Positions 1 to 6,647 of a stretch of DNA of 8,193 nt are shown piece after piece. The notes beneath the pieces were generated by a model. It saw only the letters and a program-made list of their open reading frames with translations, was not told the origin of the DNA and searched no databases. This DNA is from Candidatus Hydrogenedens sp. GTDB lineage: Bacteria; Hydrogenedentota; Hydrogenedentia; Hydrogenedentales; Hydrogenedentaceae. The first letter of the stretch is position 1. Each line of letters begins with the position of its first letter. The translations under genes were made by a program, and so were the position numbers. The DNA is taken from the NCBI GenBank assembly GCA_035361075.1, contig DAOSBX010000065.1, positions 1 to 8,193 of the forward strand, written 5' to 3'.

Positions 1-22
1 TGGTTCTGTAGATACTTCTTGG
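1..22 (+). repeat. Left copy of a window-flanking inverted repeat
   Basis: The first 15 bases (tggttctgtagatac) are the exact reverse complement of 8141-8155. The match continues to 22 positions with one mismatch (position 18, C here against T in the other copy). It begins at the first base of the window, so the element may extend further left. Similarity stops soon after base 22. No gene overlaps it. I infer a dispersed repeat; a chance match of 15 bases in 8 kb is unlikely. Confidence 0.6.
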
Positions 23-161
23 CAACGAAGGATATGATTTGATATGAATGATTTTTTGATATTTTACTCTTCTTTATTTTGTTCTTCATTTGTAAGTTTG
101 TGTTTTTAAACAATAGTGATGAAAATGATAAAATCTGGCGAGAGAGGGGGGTATCTTTTGA
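1..161. other. Non-coding left flank downstream of larC
   Basis: This AT-rich stretch lies beyond the stop of larC. I see no open frame with a ribosome binding site and no convincing GC-rich hairpin followed by a T-run that would end larC transcription. It contains a run of six G (145-151 area) and a loosely repeated GATATGA motif around 31-47. The first 22 bases match, inverted, a sequence near the right end of the window and are listed separately. Confidence 0.6.
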
Positions 162-1355
162 TTATTTTAGTGTTTTTTGTGCGAGGGTTATAGCATGGTG
201 GTAAATTTCTTGTAGTGGGATGTTGTAAGTCTTTGCAATAGCATGGCATTCCTCAAATTCGGGGCTTATCTGGTATATATTTTTGCCGAGGTACCCTATT
301 TTGACATTTACTTTACCCCAAGGTGTCTCAACAGGTATCCATTTTCTTTCGAGTATAGTTCGCATTTCTTTTCGGTAACGAATGCCGAATGTGCTTGTCT
401 TTTCGAAGAGGATTTGTCGCATTGCTGGAAGCAGAGATGCTTCACATAACACGGTAAGGAGATATGCAGGTCTACCCTTTTTTGCAATTGTTGGGATAAT
501 GAAGGCATCACGAGCACCCGCAGAGAGTAATTCTTCAATTGCAACGGGAATGAGTTCACCGCTCATATCATCGATGTTTGTTTCAACGACCCAGATTTCT
601 TCGGAACAACTCCGTGTTTCCTCTGGGCACTCGCCGATAAATAAGCGGAAGACATTTGCTCTATTGGGAATATCTTTTGACCCAGCTCCTGTACCTATAT
701 TTACGATGTTGAACGGTGGAACAGGTTCCCCTGTAGGTTTTGCAAAGCTATTGAGCAATACCGCTCCTGTCGGTGTTGTAAGCTCGCTATCGCATGTCCC
801 TGTTAATATGGTGTAATTTCGAAGCAGTAAAGCGGTTGCAGGTGCAGGCACGGGTAATGTTCCATGGGCACATGTAACCGTGCCACCTCCTGTGTTTACT
901 ACGGAGCAATATCCTTTTTGAATTTTCAAATACCACCAGCACCAATGAGCACTTACAATGTCAACAATAGCATCGATAGCACCGACTTCATGAAAATGTA
1001 TTGTATCTGGGGTTGTCCCATGAACTTCTGCCTCCACCTCCGCAAGTCTTTTGAAACTTTGTAATGCTCCCTGTTTAACTTCCTCAGGCAATTTGGATTG
1101 ATGAATAATCTCTGTAATTTCTGCAAGCCCCCGATGCGGATGTGGATGTCCGTCAATTTCTTTTACCTCGACGGAAAATTGTAATGCCCGTAGCCCATTT
1201 TTTTTAACTTCCCGTTTAGCAATTGTATAACCTTTCAGGGGCAAACTGTTCAAAGCAGAACGAAGTTCATCAAATGGTACACCTGTATCCAGAAATGCGC
1301 CGACCAGCATATCACCGCTAATTCCTGATGAACAGTCAAAGTATGCTATCCTCAT
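162..1355 (-). CDS. larC: LarC, nickel insertion enzyme of nickel-pincer cofactor synthesis
   Basis: A 397-residue protein of the LarC (DUF111) family. In the known pathway LarC is a cytoplasmic CTP-dependent cyclometallase that inserts nickel into the dithiolated pyridinium mononucleotide made by LarB and LarE, giving the cofactor of LarA-type racemases and epimerases. Family landmarks appear in order: FDCSSGISGDM (6-16), a histidine-rich HPHPH (70-74), FHEVGAIDAIVDIV (121-134), GGGTVTCAHG (156-165), LPVPAPAT (167-174), TPTGA (194-198), TNIDDM (259-264), KKGRP (292-296) and ISPEFEEC (363-370). In Lactobacillus plantarum larC is split and joined by ribosomal frameshifting; here it is one uninterrupted frame. 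The start has AAGG about nine bases upstream. It follows larB by 63 bases and is probably co-transcribed with it. Residues 137-141 (HWCWW) do not fit the family helix and may mark two compensating indels. Confidence 0.95.
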   Translation of the reverse strand: MRIAYFDCSSGISGDMLVGAFLDTGVPFDELRSALNSLPLKGYTIAKREVKKNGLRALQFSVEVKEIDGHPHPHRGLAEITEIIHQSKLPEEVKQGALQSFKRLAEVEAEVHGTTPDTIHFHEVGAIDAIVDIVSAHWCWWYLKIQKGYCSVVNTGGGTVTCAHGTLPVPAPATALLLRNYTILTGTCDSELTTPTGAVLLNSFAKPTGEPVPPFNIVNIGTGAGSKDIPNRANVFRLFIGECPEETRSCSEEIWVVETNIDDMSGELIPVAIEELLSAGARDAFIIPTIAKKGRPAYLLTVLCEASLLPAMRQILFEKTSTFGIRYRKEMRTILERKWIPVETPWGKVNVKIGYLGKNIYQISPEFEECHAIAKTYNIPLQEIYHHAITLAQKTLK

Positions 1356-1418
1356 TCAAAATTACCTTATCTGACAAAATTTTTTATGACATTTATTCCT
1401 CTATGAGCAAATATATTT

Positions 1419-2183
1419 TTATTCACAAACAGGTGAAACTAATTGATGTATGGTCACTGCAAATGTTCCTGCCCCGAAACCATTATCAATATTCACAACC
1501 GCAAGCCCTGAGGCACATGTATTCAGCATTCCTAAAAGGGCAGATACTCCCTTAAAATTTGTGCCATAACCAATGCTGGTCGGCACTCCAATAACGGGCT
1601 TATTCACTAACCCAGCGACAACGCTGGGTAATGCACCTTCCATTCCAGCACAGACAATAATCGCTACCGATTCTCGTATTTTTGGTAACTGGTCAAACAG
1701 TCGATGTATTCCCGCAACGCCAACGTCATAAATCCGTTCGACACGAGAACCATAAGTATCGCAGGTAATACTTGCCTCCTCCGCTACGGGGGTATCACCT
1801 GTTCCAGCAGACACAACCGCAATGTAGCCTTCACGATAACGAATAGGTTTGGAAATAACTCGGAATGCTTGAGCCAGTTCAACGTATTCCGCCTGTGGTA
1901 TCTCACGCTTCACTATTTCAAAAATATCCCTACTACACCGTGTTGCAAGTATATTTGTTTCATGAGATAGCATCGCTTTACAAATGCGAATAATCTGCTC
2001 CGCTGTTTTCCCAGGACAAAATATTGTTTCAGGAAATCCCTTACGTAGTGGGCGATGATGGTCTACCTTTGCATCATATAAATTTTCGTAAGGAACAAAT
2101 CTTAATTTCTCTATTGCTTCATCAATAGTAATCTTTCCTTGCTGAATCTCTGTGAGTATTTCTTTAATAGTTTTTGGTTCCAT
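1419..2183 (-). CDS. larB: LarB, pyridinium-3,5-biscarboxylate mononucleotide synthase
   Basis: A 254-residue protein of the LarB family, which has a PurE-like (AIR carboxylase) C-terminal domain. The known reaction carboxylates nicotinic acid adenine dinucleotide at C5 and releases AMP, giving pyridinium-3,5-biscarboxylic acid mononucleotide, the first step of nickel-pincer cofactor synthesis. Visible motifs are DHHRPLRKGFPE (41-52) in the N-terminal half, GTGDTPVAEEA (127-137), GMEGALPSVVAGL (180-192), and TCASG followed by VVNIDNGFG near the C-terminus. By motif, Cys223 corresponds to the cysteine reported to attack the pyridine ring in L. plantarum LarB. I chose the ATG at 2183; a second in-frame ATG at 2195 directly abuts the AGGGA motif, too close for ribosome binding, while 2183 has 12 bases of spacing. 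It is the first gene of the larBC pair and diverges from the transporter genes. Neither larE nor larA is visible. Confidence 0.95.
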   Translation of the reverse strand: MEPKTIKEILTEIQQGKITIDEAIEKLRFVPYENLYDAKVDHHRPLRKGFPETIFCPGKTAEQIIRICKAMLSHETNILATRCSRDIFEIVKREIPQAEYVELAQAFRVISKPIRYREGYIAVVSAGTGDTPVAEEASITCDTYGSRVERIYDVGVAGIHRLFDQLPKIRESVAIIVCAGMEGALPSVVAGLVNKPVIGVPTSIGYGTNFKGVSALLGMLNTCASGLAVVNIDNGFGAGTFAVTIHQLVSPVCE

Positions 2184-2259
2184 TATTATTATCATTCCCT
2201 ATCTTAACCACATAAGAGAATAACAAATTTTTATATACCGTTGCACAACAAACATCCGC

Positions 2260-2289
2260 TTGAAATAATTTCACTCGTTGACTTAACAT
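2260..2289 (+). promoter_or_regulatory. Candidate sigma-70-type promoter of the transporter genes
   Basis: TTGAAA (2260-2265) and TAACAT (2284-2289) are 18 bases apart and resemble -35 and -10 boxes (four of six matches in the -10). Transcription would begin near 2296, leaving a leader of about 40 bases. A rival -35, TTGACT (2278-2283), has only a poor -10 (TAAACC) at 17 bases. Such matches are common in AT-rich DNA, so support is modest. Confidence 0.3.
2261..2273. promoter_or_regulatory. Perfect 6-1-6 palindrome overlapping the candidate -35
   Basis: TGAAAT-A-ATTTCA is a perfect inverted repeat with a one-base centre. It overlaps the candidate -35 TTGAAA and sits in the middle of the divergent region, where a repressor could affect both strands. 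No regulator gene is in the window to pair with it, and symmetry does not extend beyond 13 bases. Confidence 0.3.
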
Positions 2290-2335
2290 AAAGAAGTAAA
2301 TAAACCAATCATAAGGAAAAAATTCTTTATAGATA

Positions 2336-4801
2336 ATGAGAACCAAAGGTAGCAATATATATAAACAACTATTGGCAATAAGAAATAGCTTATTTCCTAT
2401 TCTTGTCTTTACTACTTTCATTTTAACATGCACAATTTCAGCTGAGGATACCGTTCGGCTTTACTATTGGGGTAATGAGTTGGATTTCTTCGTTGGGGAA
2501 ATGGTGCGTGACTTTGAACACCTTTACAATGGTATCAACAGAAAACCGAAGATAAAAGTAGTCATGGGGCAAAGTGCATCACTCAATAAGACAGATGACC
2601 CACAACGACTACTTTGTGCAGTGGCAGGAGGAGACCCACCTGATGTCGTATTTTTCGACCGATTCGCAGTAGCACAATGGGCTTCACGCGGTGCATTTTT
2701 ATGTTTGCAAAATTTCTATGAAGAAGACCTAAAAGAACGTCCAGATGACCCATGGACACTCAAAGAAGAATATTTCTTTCCACCATGCTGGAAGGAAAGT
2801 CAATATGAAGGCAAATTATATGCAATCCCATGTGATACAGATAATCGTGGGTTATACTACAATCTTGACCTCCTCGAAAAATATGCAGAACAACTTAAAG
2901 CCATTGGCTGTGTTGACCCTAATGACCCCAATAAAGTTGGACCACCACGCACATGGGAACAATTAAAAAAAGCATCTGTCATCATGACCGAGAAAGATGC
3001 CAGAGGTGATATAAAACAGATAGGCTTTATTCCTAACTTCGGCAATTCATGGCTCTATATCTATGGATGGCTCAATGGCGGTGAATTTATGAGCCCCGAC
3101 GGTAAAATCTGCACTCTAAATAGCAAAGAAATCGTAGAAGCATTAGCCTACATGTCAGAATTATATGATATTATGGGCGGGGCTGATAAAGTTATGGCGT
3201 TTCAGTCCTCAATGTTAATAGGCGACCTTGACCCCTTTGTTGCAGGAAAGGTTGCAATGAAAATAGACGGTGACTTCGCAATGATTCCCATTGCCAATTC
3301 TCGACGTTCCATGCGATTCGGCGTTGTCCCTGCTCCCGCACCAGAGGGAAAACCACGAATTGGATGGACTGGCGGTTTCTCTTATGTTATCCCCGCAACA
3401 GCACGACATCCCAAAGAAGCCTGGCTATTCATCAAATATCTCATGTCAAAACGTGCTATACAAATACGAAATAATGCAGAAGCAGAAAAAGTGAAAGGTT
3501 CTGGTGCCATTTTTATACCACGGATGAGTGCTCGTAGCGACCTAACACAATGGATTATGGAACATTATCTATATTCTGACCCATCCATCGAAAATACATT
3601 CAAGCAATCTATGCAAACTTTCGTATCCATGATGCCCGAAGCAAAGTATCGACCAGTTACGCCTGTTGGACAATTGCTCTGGAATGAACATGTTCGAGCT
3701 ATGTGGGAAGGTATCTACAAAAAATATAGCCCCGATTATCTTGAAAATGCTAAACAAGCATTAGACCGAAGTACCCAAATCGTCCAGCAAGAATTAGACC
3801 GTATCCATAAACCCAAATACCACCCTACAATTTCATGGACACCTATTGTAATTGTATATGTTATTATAATACTCATTATTATTACTATAATTACTTACAT
3901 TTTGTTCAAAAGGTCAAGTGCTAAAGGATATTTTAGAAAAGAATATTATGCAGGTTATTTCTTTGCAAGCCCTTGGTTCTTAGGTTTCCTTATTTTTGGT
4001 GGGGGTCCATTGTTATTTTCATTCATTATGAGTTTTTGTAATTATGATGTGCTTTCTCCGCCGAAATGGGTCGGATTTGAAAACTACCGATTCATGATAA
4101 GCGACCCTCTATTTTATAAGTCATTGTGGAATACAATTTATATGACCATAGGTGTGCCATTAGGTATGATTGTAAGTTTAGCTATCGCCTTGTTATTGCA
4201 ACGGGAATGGAAAGGCATGGCAACGTATCGGACTATATTTTATCTCCCAGCAATTATGCCTGGCGTCGCTGCGTCCATTTTATGGTTATGGATTTTTAAT
4301 CCTCAGGAAGGGATGATGAATGCAGTTCTTACCAAAGTAGGCATAGTAGGTCCTAATTGGCTTCAGGACCCTAATTGGTCTAAACCAGCCCTTATTATCA
4401 TGGGGGTATGGTCTTCAGGTGGTAGTATGATTATATGGTTGGCAGGTTTGAAGACGATACCAGTGCAACTCTATGAAGCGGCGGAGATTGATGGTGCTGG
4501 TGCTATCCGTAAATTTTTCTACATTACTTTACCTATGTTAAGCCCTTACATACTGTTTAATCTTATTATGGGGTTCATTGGTACTTTCCAGATTTTCACT
4601 CAGGCATTTATTATGACTCAAGGTGGTCCCGTAGACTCAACTTTATTCTATGCGTATTACCTTTTCAATAACGGTTTCCAATATCTTCGCATGGGATATG
4701 CCTCAGCGTTAGCATGGATTTTATTTGGTATTATACTTGTTTTGACTATATTACAATTGAAAGTATCGCAAAAGTGGGTTTATTATGAACGTGAGCAATA
4801 A
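2336..4801 (+). CDS. ABC sugar transporter fusion: solute-binding protein joined to MalF/UgpA-type permease
   Basis: An 821-residue fusion of two proteins usually encoded separately. Residues 1-36 form a signal peptide (basic start, hydrophobic 19-32, probable cleavage after TISA); the Cys at 32 does not make a proper lipobox. Residues 37 to about 495 are a family-1 (CUT1-type) binding protein, shown by RLYYWG (41-46), GGDPPDVVFFDR (98-109), GKLYAIPCDTDNRGLYYN (159-176), LNGGE (246-250) and TGGFSYVIPATARHPKEAW (345-363). A membrane helix (502-524) and a short basic cytoplasmic link lead into a MalF-like permease (about 535-821) with six likely helices. Its coupling loop is canonical: YEAAEIDGAGA (713-723) followed by LP at 732-733, which docks on the ATPase. 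Topology is consistent: binding domain outside, link inside. An in-frame TAG at 2330 rules out an earlier start; AAGGA lies 18 bases upstream, so the ribosome site is weak. The substrate is probably a sugar or oligosaccharide, but residues do not reveal which. Confidence 0.92.
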   Translation: MRTKGSNIYKQLLAIRNSLFPILVFTTFILTCTISAEDTVRLYYWGNELDFFVGEMVRDFEHLYNGINRKPKIKVVMGQSASLNKTDDPQRLLCAVAGGDPPDVVFFDRFAVAQWASRGAFLCLQNFYEEDLKERPDDPWTLKEEYFFPPCWKESQYEGKLYAIPCDTDNRGLYYNLDLLEKYAEQLKAIGCVDPNDPNKVGPPRTWEQLKKASVIMTEKDARGDIKQIGFIPNFGNSWLYIYGWLNGGEFMSPDGKICTLNSKEIVEALAYMSELYDIMGGADKVMAFQSSMLIGDLDPFVAGKVAMKIDGDFAMIPIANSRRSMRFGVVPAPAPEGKPRIGWTGGFSYVIPATARHPKEAWLFIKYLMSKRAIQIRNNAEAEKVKGSGAIFIPRMSARSDLTQWIMEHYLYSDPSIENTFKQSMQTFVSMMPEAKYRPVTPVGQLLWNEHVRAMWEGIYKKYSPDYLENAKQALDRSTQIVQQELDRIHKPKYHPTISWTPIVIVYVIIILIIITIITYILFKRSSAKGYFRKEYYAGYFFASPWFLGFLIFGGGPLLFSFIMSFCNYDVLSPPKWVGFENYRFMISDPLFYKSLWNTIYMTIGVPLGMIVSLAIALLLQREWKGMATYRTIFYLPAIMPGVAASILWLWIFNPQEGMMNAVLTKVGIVGPNWLQDPNWSKPALIIMGVWSSGGSMIIWLAGLKTIPVQLYEAAEIDGAGAIRKFFYITLPMLSPYILFNLIMGFIGTFQIFTQAFIMTQGGPVDSTLFYAYYLFNNGFQYLRMGYASALAWILFGIILVLTILQLKVSQKWVYYEREQ

Positions 4802-6476
4802 GCAAATTATCAAAATATGGCGATGGTTTCGCTTTGGTATCTATCATTGTCTCCTTCTATTAGGTGCCATTATGTTTTCTGCTCCGTTCGTATGGCTTAT
4901 AGGAACGAGTTTTAAGTCGCCTGATGAACTTTATCCACCGAGCTGGTTTCCTCCTATCCCTGCACATGTGATAACATCACCCTATTTTGGAGCAAACGCG
5001 AATGAACTACCTATCCAACCTGTGGATGTTGATGATGAACGGTGGAAAACCTTTCTGGAAATAGGGCGAGATGCAGTTAAACAACGATTATACCTAATAA
5101 AAAACGATATTCCAGAATTTATCAAGCCTTATCTAAATGAACCGACCCTTACGGATGTTATCCTTGGTAGTCTATTTCGGAGAATGCCGAAAGAATTATG
5201 GAGTGATGAGCCTGAAAAATTTAGCACATGGATTTCTAATGAAATAAATATGGATACTGTAATAAATAATTTTGATATCGTTTATCGTCGTGTCGCAGTC
5301 GGAGAACTGTTAATAAAAACATGGGATGCGGAAACGTTTCGCATCGGAGATGCGGAAACATTACAATGGCACATTTATGGGACATGTGCTCAATTGGTGC
5401 CTCGACTAAGCTACTTCAGTCGGAAAGGGATTGAAATTCATTACGATTTTTCGAAAAGTAGCGAATTCACTATCGAAACAGTTGCAGATTGCAATATCTC
5501 CGCAGAGGACTTTAAAAAATTACGGCTTGGCTTACGAGGCGATAAGTCTTGGTTTACAGTCCTTGCAACTATTGACATCGGCGGAAAACGGTTTCAATCA
5601 ACAGAGGCAGTATATCTCCAGTATGACCAGTGGCAAGATTGTCTTTGGCAAGTCGCAAGTGATGAAGATAAAAGTATTATGATGAAAAGTTGGTATACAG
5701 TAAAACAAATAGGCGATGCAACTGAAACCCCAAAAGATAAAATTCGGCTTCGCTTACACATAAAGAAAATTTCATATCCTATGGTTCTTGCTCGTAAAGC
5801 ATGGGGTAATTATCGGGAAGTGCTAAGGGAAATACCACTCAAGAACTATGTTTATAACAGTCTGTTCTTGGTGGTAATGAATATCATAGGGCAGGTTTTT
5901 TCAGCATCGTTTGTAGCATACGCATTTGCAAGACTTCGCTGGCCTGGACGAGATTATTATTTTATCCTTATTTTAGCAACATTAATGATACCCGCACAGG
6001 TAACATTGGTTCCTGCCTTTTTAATCTGGAAAACATTAGGATTGTATAACACGTTAGTGCCTTTATGGGCAAGTTCTTTCTTTGGCAATGCTTTCTTTAT
6101 TTTCCTGCTTCGACAGTTCATGTTAAGCATACCGAGAGATTTAGAGGATAGTGCGTTAATCGATGGATGCAGTTACTTAGGGATATACCGACATGTCATT
6201 TTACCTCTAATCAAGCCAGCATTAGCCACGGTTGCCATCTTTACCTTCCTATGGGTTTGGAATGATTTCATGGGACCTTTAGTATTCCTAACCGACCAGG
6301 AAAAATACCCGCTGAGTTTGGGACTTTTTGCTTTACATGCAATGTTAATATGGTTTGCTCGATTCGAGTTAATGATGTCAGCATCTGTATTAATGACACT
6401 TCCAGTCATTGCTTTGTTTTTCTTTGCTCAACGACAGTTTATTCAGGGAATTACCTTGACTGGAATGAAGGGATAA
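4785..6476 (+). CDS. MalG/UgpE-type ABC sugar permease with a large extracytoplasmic insertion
   Basis: A 563-residue inner-membrane permease, about twice the usual 270-300 residues of MalG-type subunits. The first helix (18-40) leads into TSFKSPDELYPPSWFPP, normal for the family. The conserved core resumes at NYREVL (342-347) and includes the remaining helices from about 356, the coupling motif EDSALIDG (454-461, a variant of EAA) with LP at 473-474, and the typical GITLTGMKG C-terminus. Residues of about 61-338 are therefore extra and should lie in the first extracytoplasmic loop. The first part looks helical (82-180); the second (about 190-330) is rich in alternating hydrophobic strands with many Trp and Tyr, suggesting a beta-sandwich. 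The start overlaps the preceding gene by 17 bases, indicating translational coupling. An in-frame GTG at 4791 is an alternative start. It should pair with the fused binding-protein/permease. No ATPase gene follows, so a shared one encoded elsewhere is inferred. Confidence 0.92.
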   Translation: MNVSNKQIIKIWRWFRFGIYHCLLLLGAIMFSAPFVWLIGTSFKSPDELYPPSWFPPIPAHVITSPYFGANANELPIQPVDVDDERWKTFLEIGRDAVKQRLYLIKNDIPEFIKPYLNEPTLTDVILGSLFRRMPKELWSDEPEKFSTWISNEINMDTVINNFDIVYRRVAVGELLIKTWDAETFRIGDAETLQWHIYGTCAQLVPRLSYFSRKGIEIHYDFSKSSEFTIETVADCNISAEDFKKLRLGLRGDKSWFTVLATIDIGGKRFQSTEAVYLQYDQWQDCLWQVASDEDKSIMMKSWYTVKQIGDATETPKDKIRLRLHIKKISYPMVLARKAWGNYREVLREIPLKNYVYNSLFLVVMNIIGQVFSASFVAYAFARLRWPGRDYYFILILATLMIPAQVTLVPAFLIWKTLGLYNTLVPLWASSFFGNAFFIFLLRQFMLSIPRDLEDSALIDGCSYLGIYRHVILPLIKPALATVAIFTFLWVWNDFMGPLVFLTDQEKYPLSLGLFALHAMLIWFARFELMMSASVLMTLPVIALFFFAQRQFIQGITLTGMKG

Positions 6477-6511
6477 CCTGTAAGTGTTTAATAAATAATT
6501 AGTTAACAAAA

Positions 6512-6527
6512 TGTTTCATGTGAAACA
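6512..6527. promoter_or_regulatory. parS-like palindrome, copy 1
   Basis: TGTTTCATGTGAAACA differs from the widely conserved ParB-binding consensus TGTTTCACGTGAAACA by one base, T for C at position 8. Flanking A and T extend the outer symmetry to 18 bases (6511-6528). It overlaps the weak -35 of the candidate promoter ending at 6543, so it could instead be an operator for an unknown regulator. Confidence 0.5.
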
Positions 6528-6543
6528 TGCAGGTATATATAAT
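6515..6543 (+). promoter_or_regulatory. Candidate promoter of the phospholipase-like gene
   Basis: TATAAT at 6538-6543 is a perfect -10. The hexamer 17 bases upstream (TTCATG, 6515-6520) is a poor -35 and lies inside the first parS-like palindrome. Transcription would start near 6550, giving a leader of about 98 bases that includes the second palindrome. A protein bound to copy 1 would cover the -35. Confidence 0.4.
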
Positions 6544-6601
6544 AGGGTAAATGTTATGAGACAATGCCCCTATTGTATTATTTACCAGAAACTTATGAAA
6601 A

Positions 6602-6617
6602 TGTTCCATGTGAAACA
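6602..6617. promoter_or_regulatory. parS-like palindrome, copy 2
   Basis: TGTTCCATGTGAAACA differs by one base from TGTTCCACGTGAAACA, a known form of the parS site. It carries the same T at position 8 as copy 1 and differs from copy 1 only at position 5, the most variable base of the parS motif. It lies 31 bases before the start codon, in the presumed leader of the downstream gene. Confidence 0.5.
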
Positions 6618-6635
6618 AACAGAAAAGTTTTTATT

Positions 6636-6640
6636 AGGAG
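6636..6640 (+). promoter_or_regulatory. Ribosome binding site that fixes the start at 6648
   Basis: AGGAG lies seven bases before the ATG at 6648. This and the signal peptide beginning exactly there decide against the in-frame ATG at 6564, which would add 28 residues encoded partly by the second palindrome. Confidence 0.8.
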
Positions 6641-6647
6641 AAAAATT

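Larger units (their letters stand above)
2196..2335. promoter_or_regulatory. Divergent promoter region between larB and the transporter genes
   Basis: This 140-base AT-rich gap separates two divergent gene groups, so it should contain at least one promoter on each strand. On the minus strand an AT-rich TATATAAA (around 2230-2237) could serve as the -10 for larB, but I see no good -35 for it. A plus-strand candidate and an overlapping palindrome are listed separately. No RNA leader or riboswitch fold is recognisable. Confidence 0.55.
6477..6647. promoter_or_regulatory. Intergenic region with promoter and two parS-like palindromes
   Basis: This 171-base gap follows the permease genes and precedes the secreted phospholipase-like gene. 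It contains a perfect TATAAT, two 16-base palindromes 90 bases apart (start to start) and a strong ribosome binding site. No clear terminator hairpin with a T-run is visible after the permease gene, so read-through into the next gene is possible. Confidence 0.6.

Noticed and set aside
382..816. Plus-strand open frame of 144 codons inside larC
   Set aside because: It lies wholly antisense to a well-conserved gene and shows no motif, signal peptide or ribosome binding site.
1356..1418. Regulatory leader or terminator between larB and larC
   Set aside because: The 63-base gap has no stable hairpin or T-run, only a ribosome binding site for larC. It looks like an ordinary operon spacer.
1954..1970. 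Third parS-like site inside larB (TGTTTCATGAGATA)
   Set aside because: Only the left half matches. The right half lacks GTGAAACA, so it is probably a chance half-site in coding sequence.
2164..2433. Minus-strand open frame of 89 codons, hydrophobic in its middle
   Set aside because: It is antisense to the signal peptide of the fusion protein and overlaps the larB start. Its hydrophobic look comes from AT-rich sequence, and it has no homology signal I recognise.
2423..2440. Lipoprotein signal at Cys32 of the fusion protein
   Set aside because: The residue before the cysteine is Thr instead of Gly, Ala or Ser. The later membrane helix already anchors the protein, so a normal signal peptidase site is more likely.
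6564..6647. Longer N-terminus (28 residues) for the phospholipase-like protein
   Set aside because: There is no good ribosome binding site before 6564, part of the extension is encoded by a parS-like palindrome, and a signal peptide with AGGAG upstream begins exactly at 6648.
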